Assembly: GCF_001611795.1 (NCBI RefSeq)
Contig: NZ_CP015098.1
Span: forward strand, 5,828,001 to 5,892,000
Source of the DNA: Streptomyces qaidamensis
GTDB taxonomy: Bacteria > Actinomycetota > Actinomycetes > Streptomycetales > Streptomycetaceae
DNA length: 64,000 bases
Direction of reading: 5' to 3'
Under the pieces are notes generated by a model, which was not told where the DNA came from, made no database searches, and saw only the letters and a list, made by a program, of their open reading frames with translations. Position 1 is the first letter of the stretch. The number at the start of each line of letters is the position of its first letter. Below, piece by piece: positions 11,123 through 19,053 of the stretch. The position numbers were made by a program, and so were the translations under genes.

Positions 11123-11158
11123 TTCGACCCGCCCAACGCGGCCTTACGATGGGACGCA
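11123..11158 (+). promoter_or_regulatory. Candidate promoter giving a leaderless ispH transcript
   Basis: TTCGAC at 11123-11128 and TACGAT at 11145-11150 are separated by 16 bp, close to the vegetative consensus. The predicted transcription start falls on or next to ATG 11158, and there is no Shine-Dalgarno between the -10 box and the start codon. This fits leaderless mRNA, which is common in Streptomyces. Confidence 0.55.
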
Positions 11159-12180
11159 TGTCTGCTTCGCCTGGCCGCCGTGTCCTGCTCGCCGCCCCCC
11201 GTGGCTACTGCGCGGGTGTGGACCGCGCCGTGATCGCCGTCGAGAAAGCCCTGGAGCAGTACGGCGCTCCGGTGTACGTCCGGCACGAGATCGTCCACAA
11301 CAAGTACGTCGTGCAGACCCTGGAGAAGAAGGGCGCGATCTTCGTCGAGCAGACGGAGGAAGTGCCCCCGGGGAACATCGTCATGTTCTCCGCGCACGGC
11401 GTGGCCCCCGTCGTCCACGAGGAAGCCGAGCGCGGCAAGCTCGCCACCATCGACGCCACCTGCCCCCTGGTCACCAAGGTCCACAAGGAAGCCGTCCGCT
11501 TCGCGGGCGAGGACTACGACATCCTCCTGATCGGCCACGAGGGCCACGAGGAGGTCATCGGCACCTCCGGCGAGGCCCCCGACCACATCCAGCTCGTCGA
11601 CGGGCCCGGCGATGTGGCGAAGGTCGAGGTCCGCGACCCCTCCAAGGTCGTCTGGCTCTCCCAGACCACGCTGTCCGTCGACGAGACCATGGAGACCGTC
11701 GACGCCCTGAAGGACAAGTTCCCGCAGCTCATCTCCCCGCCCAGCGACGACATCTGCTACGCCACGCAGAACCGCCAGCTGGCCGTGAAGCAGATGGGCG
11801 CCGAGTCCGACCTGGTCATCGTGGTCGGCTCGCGCAACTCCTCCAACTCCAAGCGGCTCGTCGAGGTCGCCAAGATCGCGGGCGCCCGTGAGGCGTACCT
11901 CGTGGACTTCGCCGACGAGATCGACGAGGCCTGGCTGGAGGGCGTGACCACGGTCGGCGTCACCTCGGGCGCCTCCGTCCCGGAGGTCCTGGTCGAGCAG
12001 GTCCTGGAGTGGCTGTCGCAGCGCGGCTTCGAGGACGTCGAGATCGTCAAGGCGGCCGAGGAGTCCATCACGTTCTCCCTGCCCAAGGAGCTGCGCCGCG
12101 ACCTGCGCGAGGAGGCGGCGTCGCTGGTCGCCGAGCGCGGTGGCGTTGGCGCCGGGACCGGTGAACATTCCGCGAAGTGA
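11158..12180 (+). CDS. ispH: 4-hydroxy-3-methylbut-2-enyl diphosphate reductase (IspH/LytB)
   Basis: A 340-residue iron-sulfur enzyme that makes isopentenyl and dimethylallyl diphosphate, the last step of the MEP pathway. The three cluster cysteines are C18 (RGYCAGV), about C102 (DATCPLV) and about C200 (DDICYATQNRQ). The substrate residues in SSNSKRL and TSGASVPE are present. An ATG at 11149 would add three residues; 11158 is preferred because it coincides with a leaderless start. IspH supplies the C5 units used by crtE about 15 kb away, but the gene itself is part of the conserved core segment and also occurs in strains without this carotenoid cluster. Confidence 0.95.
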   Translation: MSASPGRRVLLAAPRGYCAGVDRAVIAVEKALEQYGAPVYVRHEIVHNKYVVQTLEKKGAIFVEQTEEVPPGNIVMFSAHGVAPVVHEEAERGKLATIDATCPLVTKVHKEAVRFAGEDYDILLIGHEGHEEVIGTSGEAPDHIQLVDGPGDVAKVEVRDPSKVVWLSQTTLSVDETMETVDALKDKFPQLISPPSDDICYATQNRQLAVKQMGAESDLVIVVGSRNSSNSKRLVEVAKIAGAREAYLVDFADEIDEAWLEGVTTVGVTSGASVPEVLVEQVLEWLSQRGFEDVEIVKAAEESITFSLPKELRRDLREEAASLVAERGGVGAGTGEHSAK

Positions 12181-12249
12181 CCGGGTACGGGCCGGGCAGT
12201 GACCGCTGTCGGGCCTGTGACTGTCAGTCGTTCGTCGTAACGTAGGGCC

Positions 12250-12996
12250 ATGCAGATCTTCGGAGTGGACATCGGCGGATCCGGGATCAAGGGTGCGCCG
12301 GTGGACCTGGACAAGGGCGACCTGGCGCAGGAGCGCCACAAGGTCCTCACCCCCCACCCGGCCACACCCGACGCGGTGGCCGACGGCGTCAGGCAGGTGG
12401 TCGGCCACTTCGGCTGGACGGGCCCCGTCGGGGTCACGTTCCCGGGCGTGGTCACCGACGGAGCCACGATCCGCACGGCGGCGAACGTCGACGACAGCTG
12501 GATCGACACCGACGCCCGCGCGCTGCTCGGCGAGCGGCTGGGCGGACTGCCGGTGACGGTGGTCAACGACGCGGACGCTGCGGGCGTCGCCGAGATGCAC
12601 TTCGGCGCCGGCCGCGACCGCCGGGGCACGGTGATCCTGCTGACCCTCGGCACGGGCATCGGCAGCGCCGTCTTCGTCGACGGCGTCCTGGTCGCCAACA
12701 CCGAGCTGGGCCACCTGGAGCTCGACGGGCACGACGCCGAGAAGCGGGCTTCCAGCAAGGCCCGCGAGGACCACGACATGGCGTGGGAGCACTGGGCGGT
12801 GCACCGCGTGAGCAGGTACCTCGCCCACGTCGAGATGCTGTTCTCGCCGGAGCTGTTCATCATCGGCGGCGGTGTCAGCCGCAAGGCCCACAAGTTCCTG
12901 CCCCACATCGAGGGCATCAAGGCCGAGATCGTCCCGGCGCAGCTGCAGAACAACGCGGGGATCGTGGGCGCGGCGATGCGGGCGGCCGGGCGCTGA
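12250..12996 (+). CDS. ppgK: Polyphosphate glucokinase
   Basis: A 248-residue ROK-type kinase that phosphorylates glucose with inorganic polyphosphate (or ATP) as donor. Motifs: FGVDIGGSGIKG at residues 4-15 (phosphate loop), GVTFPGVV, VVNDADAAGVAEM with the catalytic Asp, TLGTGIGSAVF, and NTELGHLELDG. The GHxE-type glucose-binding motif is present as GHLELDGHDAE. Length matches actinobacterial PpgK. The ATG 12250 start sits about six bases after TAACGT with no ribosome site, again suggesting a leaderless message. It is convergent with the DUF6542 gene and follows ispH by 69 bp; an independent promoter is likely. Confidence 0.93.
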   Translation: MQIFGVDIGGSGIKGAPVDLDKGDLAQERHKVLTPHPATPDAVADGVRQVVGHFGWTGPVGVTFPGVVTDGATIRTAANVDDSWIDTDARALLGERLGGLPVTVVNDADAAGVAEMHFGAGRDRRGTVILLTLGTGIGSAVFVDGVLVANTELGHLELDGHDAEKRASSKAREDHDMAWEHWAVHRVSRYLAHVEMLFSPELFIIGGGVSRKAHKFLPHIEGIKAEIVPAQLQNNAGIVGAAMRAAGR

Positions 12997-13038
12997 GACC
13001 CGTCCGTACGGGGTCACGCGCCGGGCGTACGGGGGAGG

Positions 13039-13665
13039 TCACACCGGCGGCCGGGCCCCGGCCGTCCGCCGCCGGTGCACCAGCCTGATCCGCCGGACGA
13101 TCACGATCAGCCCGGCGATCAGCGTCCCGCCGTACAGCCAGCCGGCCTGCGTGGCGAGCCCCGTCAGCAGGCTCATCAGCCTGCTGCCGGTCCCTCCCTC
13201 GCCGTCGGCCAGCGGCAGCAGTCCCACGGCGAACGCGATCGGCACCACGACGGGCGCGGTCATCAGGTCCCCCCGGCGCACCCAGAGGGCGGTCAGCGCG
13301 CACACCGGCAGGAACAGCACGCCGTACGCGGTCAGGGACGCCCCGGGCAGCGCCGAGCAGAGCGCGCCCAGCAGGAACATCACCACCGCGCAGAACAGCC
13401 CGCTGCCCAGGCCGGTCAGCCGGGGGTTCGGCAGCCGGCCGGCGGTGAGCGCCGGTGCGGGCGCGGGCCGTCGTACCGGCGCCGGGCGGCGCTGCGGGCC
13501 GGGCGGCCGGGGCGGCCGGGGCGCGCGCACGGGCTCGCCCCCCGCTCCGCGTCCCGCCTGGGACGGCACGGGTTGCCGGGGCGGTCCGGGAGGCCTGGGC
13601 CGGTCCCGTCGCGGTCCGGACTGTCGCGGTCCGTACTGAGGAGATCGCGTCCTGTATTGCTCCAC
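13039..13665 (-). CDS. DUF6542-type integral membrane protein
   Basis: A 208-residue protein. Residues 1-75 are an Arg/Pro/Gly-rich cytoplasmic tail (many RRP and PPGP repeats). Four hydrophobic helices follow: GLFCAVVMFLLGALCSAL, AYGVLFLPVCALTALWV, PVVVPIAFAVGLLPLA and AGWLYGGTLIAGLIVIV, then a basic end. This layout matches a Streptomyces membrane family annotated DUF6542. No catalytic residues are evident. It is divergent from ychF and convergent with ppgK. Function unknown. Confidence 0.8.
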   Translation of the reverse strand: MEQYRTRSPQYGPRQSGPRRDRPRPPGPPRQPVPSQAGRGAGGEPVRAPRPPRPPGPQRRPAPVRRPAPAPALTAGRLPNPRLTGLGSGLFCAVVMFLLGALCSALPGASLTAYGVLFLPVCALTALWVRRGDLMTAPVVVPIAFAVGLLPLADGEGGTGSRLMSLLTGLATQAGWLYGGTLIAGLIVIVRRIRLVHRRRTAGARPPV

Positions 13666-13833
13666 CGCACCAACTTAGGTCGTTCAATATGCCGAATAGC
13701 CCTTCAGACACGCCGTCGGCCGCGGCTTGGCCAAGCGTTCGACAGTCCGCCCGGGCGGTTCCGGACACGCCGTAGACTGGTGGATCGGCCGGTCCCCTGG
13801 CCCCCTGGCCCTCCACTCACGGGAAGTCGCAAC

Positions 13834-14911
<1,078 letters not shown>

Positions 14912-14922
<11 letters not shown>

Positions 14923-15370
14923 CCGGTGACGTAACGCCACTTCGCTGATCTGGCAAACATGCAGGTCGAATGGTCACCGTCCGGCCCTGACGGACAACCC
15001 CGTGCGGCGCGAGCTCCGCGCGATCGCGCAGCAACCGGTGGGCGACGGCGATGCCGGCGGCGGCAGCGATAGCCAGCAGGGCGAGGAGTAGTCGCCTTCG
15101 GGGGGCCGGGGCGGGTGGGGGCGGCCGGGGGGTGTCCGGGGTGGCGGAGACATCCCGGCTGATCCGCTGCCAGACGCGATCGGGGGGTGCCGTCGGCAGG
15201 TCCACGAGCTGCGCGGTGCGGGCCGCCGCGACCACGCGGGTCAGCATGCGGAGTTCGTCGCGGCAGCGGTCGCACTGCTCGACGTGCCGCAGGGCCTCGG
15301 CGTCGGCGTCGGTCGGGGTGGCGTTGCGCAGCGCCAGTTCCACCAGGTGCGCGGACTCTACGTGGGTCAC
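14912..15370 (-). CDS. Zinc-finger anti-sigma factor (short)
   Basis: A 152-residue membrane protein. The N-terminal domain has the zf-HC2 arrangement RHVEQCDRCRDEL (His-x3-Cys-x2-Cys) typical of zinc-binding anti-sigma factors that hold an ECF sigma factor. A proline-rich stretch leads to one membrane helix near residues 93-112 (LLLALLAIAAAAGIAVA). Only about 35 residues lie outside the membrane, shorter than the usual sensor domain, and the gene runs 11 bp into the 3' end of ychF, so the C-terminus may have been trimmed when the operon became fixed here. Its ATG overlaps the sortase stop (ATGA). The likely partner is the ECF sigma factor at 17030-17632, first gene of the same operon. Confidence 0.8.
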
Positions 15371-16110
15371 TTCGCCCTCCCGTTCCCCGCTGGTCGGGAC
15401 TCGACGGGCTCCGCCGTGACGACGAGGTTGGACACGTAGCCGCCTCGCTCGGGGTCGTACGGAGGTGCGCAGGTGATGAGGGTGAGGACGGGGGCGCCGC
15501 TCCGGCGGAACGCCGAGGGCGGCAGGTCGTCCTTGGGCACGGTGACCCGCGAGACGACCCGGTAGTGCACCGGCTCGCCCCCCGCCCGGCGCACCTCGAC
15601 GCGGTCTCCGCGCCGCACGTCGTACAGCGCCAGGAACTCACCGAGGTCACCGGACTCGGAGTCGACGTGCCCGACGAGCACGGCCGAGCCCCGGGCACTG
15701 CCCGGCGCGGGGCCGTAGCGGTACCAGCCGGCCATGGACGGGTCGTCGGGGACGGCCATGTCCCCCCGATCCGTCACGCCCACCGGACCGACCTCGGCGT
15801 CGAGGCCGGCGCGGGGGACGAGCACCCGCCGGGGCGGCGGGTCCTGCGCCGTGCCGGGCGCCGCCTTTGGGGCCGCCGCGCTCCCGCGTTCCGACGGCGC
15901 TGCCGCCGCGCTCCCGCGTTCCGACGGCGCTGCCGCCGCGCTCCCGCGTTCCGACGGCGCTGCCGCCGCGCTCCCGCGTTCCGACGGCGCTGCCGCCGCG
16001 TGGGGCGGGTACGCGGCCGGCTGCGACGGCGTGGCCGGAAGACCGAGGGCGGCTGCCAGCGCGGCAGCCGCCACCATCGGTCCCGTCAGCCGTCGCCTGC
16101 CGTCAGCCAC
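15367..16110 (-). CDS. Class F sortase
   Basis: A 247-residue exported transpeptidase. A signal/anchor segment occupies residues 1-35, followed by a low-complexity linker with four perfect APSERGSAAA-type repeats, then the sortase beta-barrel (from PRRVLVPRAGLDAEVGPVG). Catalytic residues expected for the family are visible: His in VLVGHVDS, Cys in LTLITCAPPYD, and an Arg shortly after, in DPERGGY. Class F sortases of actinobacteria anchor surface proteins or act on pili. The neighbouring DUF4397 protein is a natural candidate substrate, although I see no clear LPxTG-type motif in it. Start overlaps the DUF4397 gene end by 8 bp, and the stop overlaps the anti-sigma start, so the three are translationally coupled. 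Confidence 0.88.
   Translation of the reverse strand: MADGRRRLTGPMVAAAALAAALGLPATPSQPAAYPPHAAAAPSERGSAAAAPSERGSAAAAPSERGSAAAAPSERGSAAAPKAAPGTAQDPPPRRVLVPRAGLDAEVGPVGVTDRGDMAVPDDPSMAGWYRYGPAPGSARGSAVLVGHVDSESGDLGEFLALYDVRRGDRVEVRRAGGEPVHYRVVSRVTVPKDDLPPSAFRRSGAPVLTLITCAPPYDPERGGYVSNLVVTAEPVESRPAGNGRAK
15872..16000. repeat. Perfect 30-bp tandem repeat inside the sortase gene (4.3 copies)
   Basis: A 30-bp unit (ccgccgcgctcccgcgttcc plus ten more bases) occurs four times without a mismatch at 15872-15900, 15901-15930, 15931-15960 and 15961-15990, with a 10-bp partial copy to 16000. The unit is a multiple of three, so each copy adds ten residues (APSERGSAAA) to the linker between the membrane anchor and the catalytic domain. 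Perfect identity suggests recent expansion by slippage. Confidence 0.95.
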
Positions 16111-16933
16111 GCCGGCGGGCGACCCGGCGGGTCACCAGCAGGCCCGCCACCGCGACCGCTCCGGCCCCGGCGACCCAGGCCGGCCCCAGGTCGGAGGAGT
16201 TCGGCGCGACGGCGGCACCGCTGCCGCCGGCGGGGACGCCTCGGGGCGAGGACGCCATGCCGCTGAACGTCTGGGTCGCCAGGGCCAGGTTCTTGTCCTC
16301 GGCACTGCCCCAGGCGTACACGACATTGCTGGTGCCTTCGCCGAGCTTCAGGTCGGCCGGGCCTATGGCCACGGTGCCCGTGCCGGCGAGCACCACATCC
16401 GCGTTGATCGTGCCCGCGTCGACCTCGGCGGTGTCCTCCTTCGGGTTGGTCAGGTTGCTGAACACCGGCTGTCCGCCGGCCCGGACGTCGACGGCCGGTG
16501 CGGCCGCGACATGGCGGACCGTCAGGCGGGACTTGCCGGCGTCGACCTGGGAGACGTCGTTGGTGAAGGCCGTCAACCGGGGATCGCCGTCGGCGGAGAG
16601 GTGGGCGGCGACCGTGGCGTTCGCGCCCTCCGGCACCTCGATCTTCTTCTCCAGGGCCGGAGTTCCGCCCGGTTCCTTGCCTGCTTCGAAGATCTGGATG
16701 TCGTAACTCCCGGCGTCGAGGGACAGCGGGTCCGTCACGGTGCCGGGCTTGAAGTCGCCGATCAGTTCATCGCCGTTGGCGTACACGTCCACGGTCATGC
16801 CGGGGATGCCGTGGAAGACGGACACCATGGCCTTGTCCTGCTGCTGGGCGGCCAGGGCCGGCGCGGAGACGCCGAGGGCCAGGGCGCAGGCGCCGGTCGA
16901 GGCGGCGATGGCGATGCGGGTGCGTGAAATCAT
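16103..16933 (-). CDS. DUF4397 exported surface protein
   Basis: A 276-residue protein. A Sec signal peptide (MISRTRIAIAASTGACALAL, cleavage after APALA) is followed by a DUF4397 domain (VSVFHGIPGMTVDVYANGDE, then FKPGTVTDPLSLDAGSYDIQ), a beta-sandwich found in cell-surface adhesin-like proteins. A C-terminal membrane helix (AWVAGAGAVAVAGLLV) and a basic tail (TRRVARRRG) anchor it. This tail resembles a sortase sorting region, but no LPxTG or LAxTG pentapeptide precedes the helix; NSSDLGPAW stands there instead. ATG 16933 is chosen because GAAGGG lies nine bases upstream; 16942 has no room for a ribosome site. It is the second gene of the ECF-sortase operon, 96 bp after the sigma gene. Confidence 0.85.
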   Translation of the reverse strand: MISRTRIAIAASTGACALALGVSAPALAAQQQDKAMVSVFHGIPGMTVDVYANGDELIGDFKPGTVTDPLSLDAGSYDIQIFEAGKEPGGTPALEKKIEVPEGANATVAAHLSADGDPRLTAFTNDVSQVDAGKSRLTVRHVAAAPAVDVRAGGQPVFSNLTNPKEDTAEVDAGTINADVVLAGTGTVAIGPADLKLGEGTSNVVYAWGSAEDKNLALATQTFSGMASSPRGVPAGGSGAAVAPNSSDLGPAWVAGAGAVAVAGLLVTRRVARRRG

Positions 16934-17029
16934 GGGAATCATCCCTTCGAACGGAGTCTCCGTACGGTGCGGAGTCTCGGTCCTGTTTCGGGCGCGAGGG
17001 CCGCCGCGGATGCGCGTACGGCGGCACCG

Positions 17030-17632
17030 CTAGGCCGTGTCGTGGGCCGGGGGCTGCTCTATCGCCTGGCGGAGCCGGTGCAGGCCGCGGCGGGCGTGGC
17101 TCTTGACGGTCCCCAGGGGCATGCCGGTCCGCTCCGCGATCTGCGCCTGGGTCAGGTCCTCGTAGAAGGCCATGCACAGCACCTGCCGTTGCCGGCACGG
17201 CAGCTGTGCCAGGGCGTCGATGAGGAGCACCCGGTCCAGGATGCGGTCCGGTGCCGCCTCGTCGGATCCGGTGGCGTCCGCGTCGCGGCCGGCCGAGTCG
17301 ATGAGCGTCAGGCGCCTCGTCCGGGCCGCCAGCGCGTCGACGATCTTGCGGCGGGTGATGCCGACCAGCCAGGCCCCGAGCGGACCCCGTTCGGGGCGGA
17401 ATCCGGCCCGGCCGTTCCAGGCGCCGAGAAAGACCTGCTGGGTCACGTCCTCCGCCTCGTAGGTGTCGCCGAGCAGTCGGGTGGCCATGGTGTGGACGAG
17501 CGAGCCCCATCGCCGGTAGATCGCGGCGAACGCCTCCTCGTCGGCCGCGACGAGGCCACGGGCCAGTTCCTCCTCGTACCGCGTTTCCTCCGCGGGTGCG
17601 GCGGGGGCGGTGATGCGCGTGTTGGTGATCAT
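17030..17632 (-). CDS. ECF (extracytoplasmic function) RNA polymerase sigma factor
   Basis: A 200-residue sigma-70 family protein. Region 2 covers about residues 30-95 (AFAAIYRRWGSLVHTMATRL, DTYEAEDVTQQVFLGAWN) and region 4 about 140-190 (LPCRQRQVLCMAFYEDLTQA, then GMPLGTVKSHARRGLHRLR). There is no region 1.1 or 3. ATG 17632 has a strong GGAGGA. It heads a minus-strand operon with a DUF4397 protein, a class F sortase and a zinc-finger anti-sigma. It is divergent from a B12-binding MerR regulator with a perfect palindrome between, so it may be the LitS-like partner of that regulator; that link is inference. Confidence 0.92.
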   Translation of the reverse strand: MITNTRITAPAAPAEETRYEEELARGLVAADEEAFAAIYRRWGSLVHTMATRLLGDTYEAEDVTQQVFLGAWNGRAGFRPERGPLGAWLVGITRRKIVDALAARTRRLTLIDSAGRDADATGSDEAAPDRILDRVLLIDALAQLPCRQRQVLCMAFYEDLTQAQIAERTGMPLGTVKSHARRGLHRLRQAIEQPPAHDTA

Positions 17633-17740
17633 GGCCTGGTTCCTCCTGCAGTGCGTCGTGCGGGGACGGAAGGCCGTCTGCCGAACCGCACCGGTCGCGC
17701 TGTGCCGAGCCGCGACCATGCGCTCGAAGCCAGTGTTCGG

Positions 17741-17778
17741 CGCACAAACGACGCATCTCAACGTGCGTCGTTTGTGCG
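17741..17778. promoter_or_regulatory. Perfect 15-bp inverted repeat, candidate operator of the B12/MerR regulator
   Basis: Arms cgcacaaacgacgca (17741-17755) and tgcgtcgtttgtgcg (17764-17778) are exact complements around an 8-bp spacer tctcaacg. A third partial half (gtgcgtcg) continues at 17774-17781. The site lies between the divergent ECF sigma gene and the MerR/B12 gene, just upstream of TACAGT (17782-17787), which stands seven bases before ATG 17795. Binding here would cover the promoter of the regulator and could also act on the sigma gene. A related half, tgcgtcgtgtgcg, occurs upstream of crtE. Confidence 0.75.
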
Positions 17779-17794
17779 TCGTACAGTCGGAGGT

Positions 17795-18889
17795 ATGGGT
17801 GTACACGAACGGGACAGCCGGGGCCGTCACGAACGGGACGGCCGGGGCCGCGGACCCGAGAGCGCGCCGGTCGGCGTCGGACTGACCACCGGGGAGGTGG
17901 CCAGGCGGCTGGGGGTCGCCCCCACCACGGTCCGCACCTGGGACCGGCGCTACGGTCTCGGACCCGCCGCCCACACGGGCGGCCGGCACCGGCGGTGGAC
18001 CCCTGGGGACGTGGCCCGGCTGGAGCGGATGTGCGCCCTGACGGCGACCGGGATACCGCCCGCCGAGGCGGCCCGCACGGTGCTCGGCGAAGCGACGCAG
18101 GAGCAGGCCCCGGCCGCCCGGGCCGCCCCGGCACCCCCGGAGGCGGCCGGGGAGGCGGCGGGGGAGGAGACCCCGGCCCGGAGGGACGAGGGCGTGGCAC
18201 CGCGACCGTCCCTCCGCGCCCGCAGCCGGGCGGGCAGCGGGCTGCGCCTCGGTGACGTGCGTCAGGAGTGCAAGGGCATCGCCCGTGCCGCGCTGCGCCT
18301 CGACGCCTCCGCACTCGACGAACTGCTGGAAACCGCTATCGCCGAGCACGGGCTGGTCGCCGCCTGGACCGAGGTGATCATGCCGACCCTCCAGGCCGTC
18401 GGCCGCAAGTGGGAGAGCTCCGGCGAGAAGTACGTCGAGGTCGAGCACTTCCTGTCCTGGCACGTCTCCGGCGCACTGCGGCGCGCCGCCCCGCCCACGG
18501 CCGCCGACCGCCCGGGCGCGACCGTCGTGCTCGCCTGCGTGCCGGGGGAGAACCACACGCTGCCGCTGGAGGTGCTGGCCGCGGCGCTCGCCGAACGCGG
18601 CCTGCCGGTGCGCATGTTCGGCGGCGCCCTGCCCGTGGAGTCCCTCGTCACGGCCGTCCGCAGAACCGGACCGGCCGCGGTGGCGCTGTGGGCGCAGTCC
18701 CGGACGACCGCCAGCCGCCCGCTGGCCCAGCACGTGGCCGCGATGGAGTGGGGCGTGCGCGGCGCCCGCCGCAAGCCGGTCGTCCTGACGATCGGGCCCG
18801 GCTGGAGCGGCCGGACCGTTCCCGGCCTGCCGCGCCCCACGGGGCTTGCCGAGGCCGTCGCGGTTCTGGAGACGGTCGTGCCCCGTTAG
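17795..18889 (+). CDS. litR: MerR-family regulator with cobalamin-binding light-sensor domain (LitR/CarH-like)
   Basis: A 364-residue regulator. The MerR helix-turn-helix is at about residues 29-75 (GLTTGEVARRLGVAPTTVRT, then WDRRYGLGP). After an Ala/Pro/Glu-rich linker come a four-helix cap and a B12-binding fold. The cap has W206 and E217-H218, a Wx10EH spacing close to the Wx9EH of CarH, and the fold has H254 in PGENHTLPLE, the position of the lower axial cobalt ligand in CarH. Such proteins repress carotenoid genes in the dark with adenosylcobalamin and release DNA on photolysis. The ATG has no room for a ribosome site but lies seven bases after TACAGT, so it is probably leaderless. It sits directly before crtY-crtT-crtU. 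The symbol is by similarity of domain and context. Confidence 0.85.
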   Translation: MGVHERDSRGRHERDGRGRGPESAPVGVGLTTGEVARRLGVAPTTVRTWDRRYGLGPAAHTGGRHRRWTPGDVARLERMCALTATGIPPAEAARTVLGEATQEQAPAARAAPAPPEAAGEAAGEETPARRDEGVAPRPSLRARSRAGSGLRLGDVRQECKGIARAALRLDASALDELLETAIAEHGLVAAWTEVIMPTLQAVGRKWESSGEKYVEVEHFLSWHVSGALRRAAPPTAADRPGATVVLACVPGENHTLPLEVLAAALAERGLPVRMFGGALPVESLVTAVRRTGPAAVALWAQSRTTASRPLAQHVAAMEWGVRGARRKPVVLTIGPGWSGRTVPGLPRPTGLAEAVAVLETVVPR

Positions 18890-18953
18890 GGGGATGCCGC
18901 ATCGCGCCCGGGGGGCTGCTGCATCCAGGCACGGGCACCCGCCGGAAGCGGTG

Positions 18954-19009
18954 GACGGGCAGAACACGACGGACAGAACACGACGGGCAGAACACGACGG
19001 ACAGGGAAC
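18954..19009. repeat. 14-bp iterons upstream of crtY
   Basis: Four consecutive 14-bp units: gacgggcagaacac, gacggacagaacac, gacgggcagaacac and the weaker gacggacagggaac. They fill the middle of the 164-bp gap between the B12 regulator and crtY. Regular direct repeats at this place could be activator or repressor sites for the crtYTU operon, or a slippage product. The unit does not match the palindrome at 17741-17778. Confidence 0.7.
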
Positions 19010-19053
19010 AGTCGACCGGGTGGCCGGGAGCGGAGTGCGGAGATGAGCGGCGC

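Noticed and set aside
15872..16000. Short regular repeats as a possible CRISPR array
   Set aside because: Repeats are head-to-tail without spacers and code for a protein linker; no cas genes.
17030..17632. Naming the ECF gene litS
   Set aside because: Divergent position fits, but its operon partners (sortase, DUF4397, zinc-finger anti-sigma) are not those I recall for litS.
18954..19009. Iterons as a replication origin
   Set aside because: Too few and too short, no DnaA boxes or rep gene, and the surroundings are a biosynthetic operon.
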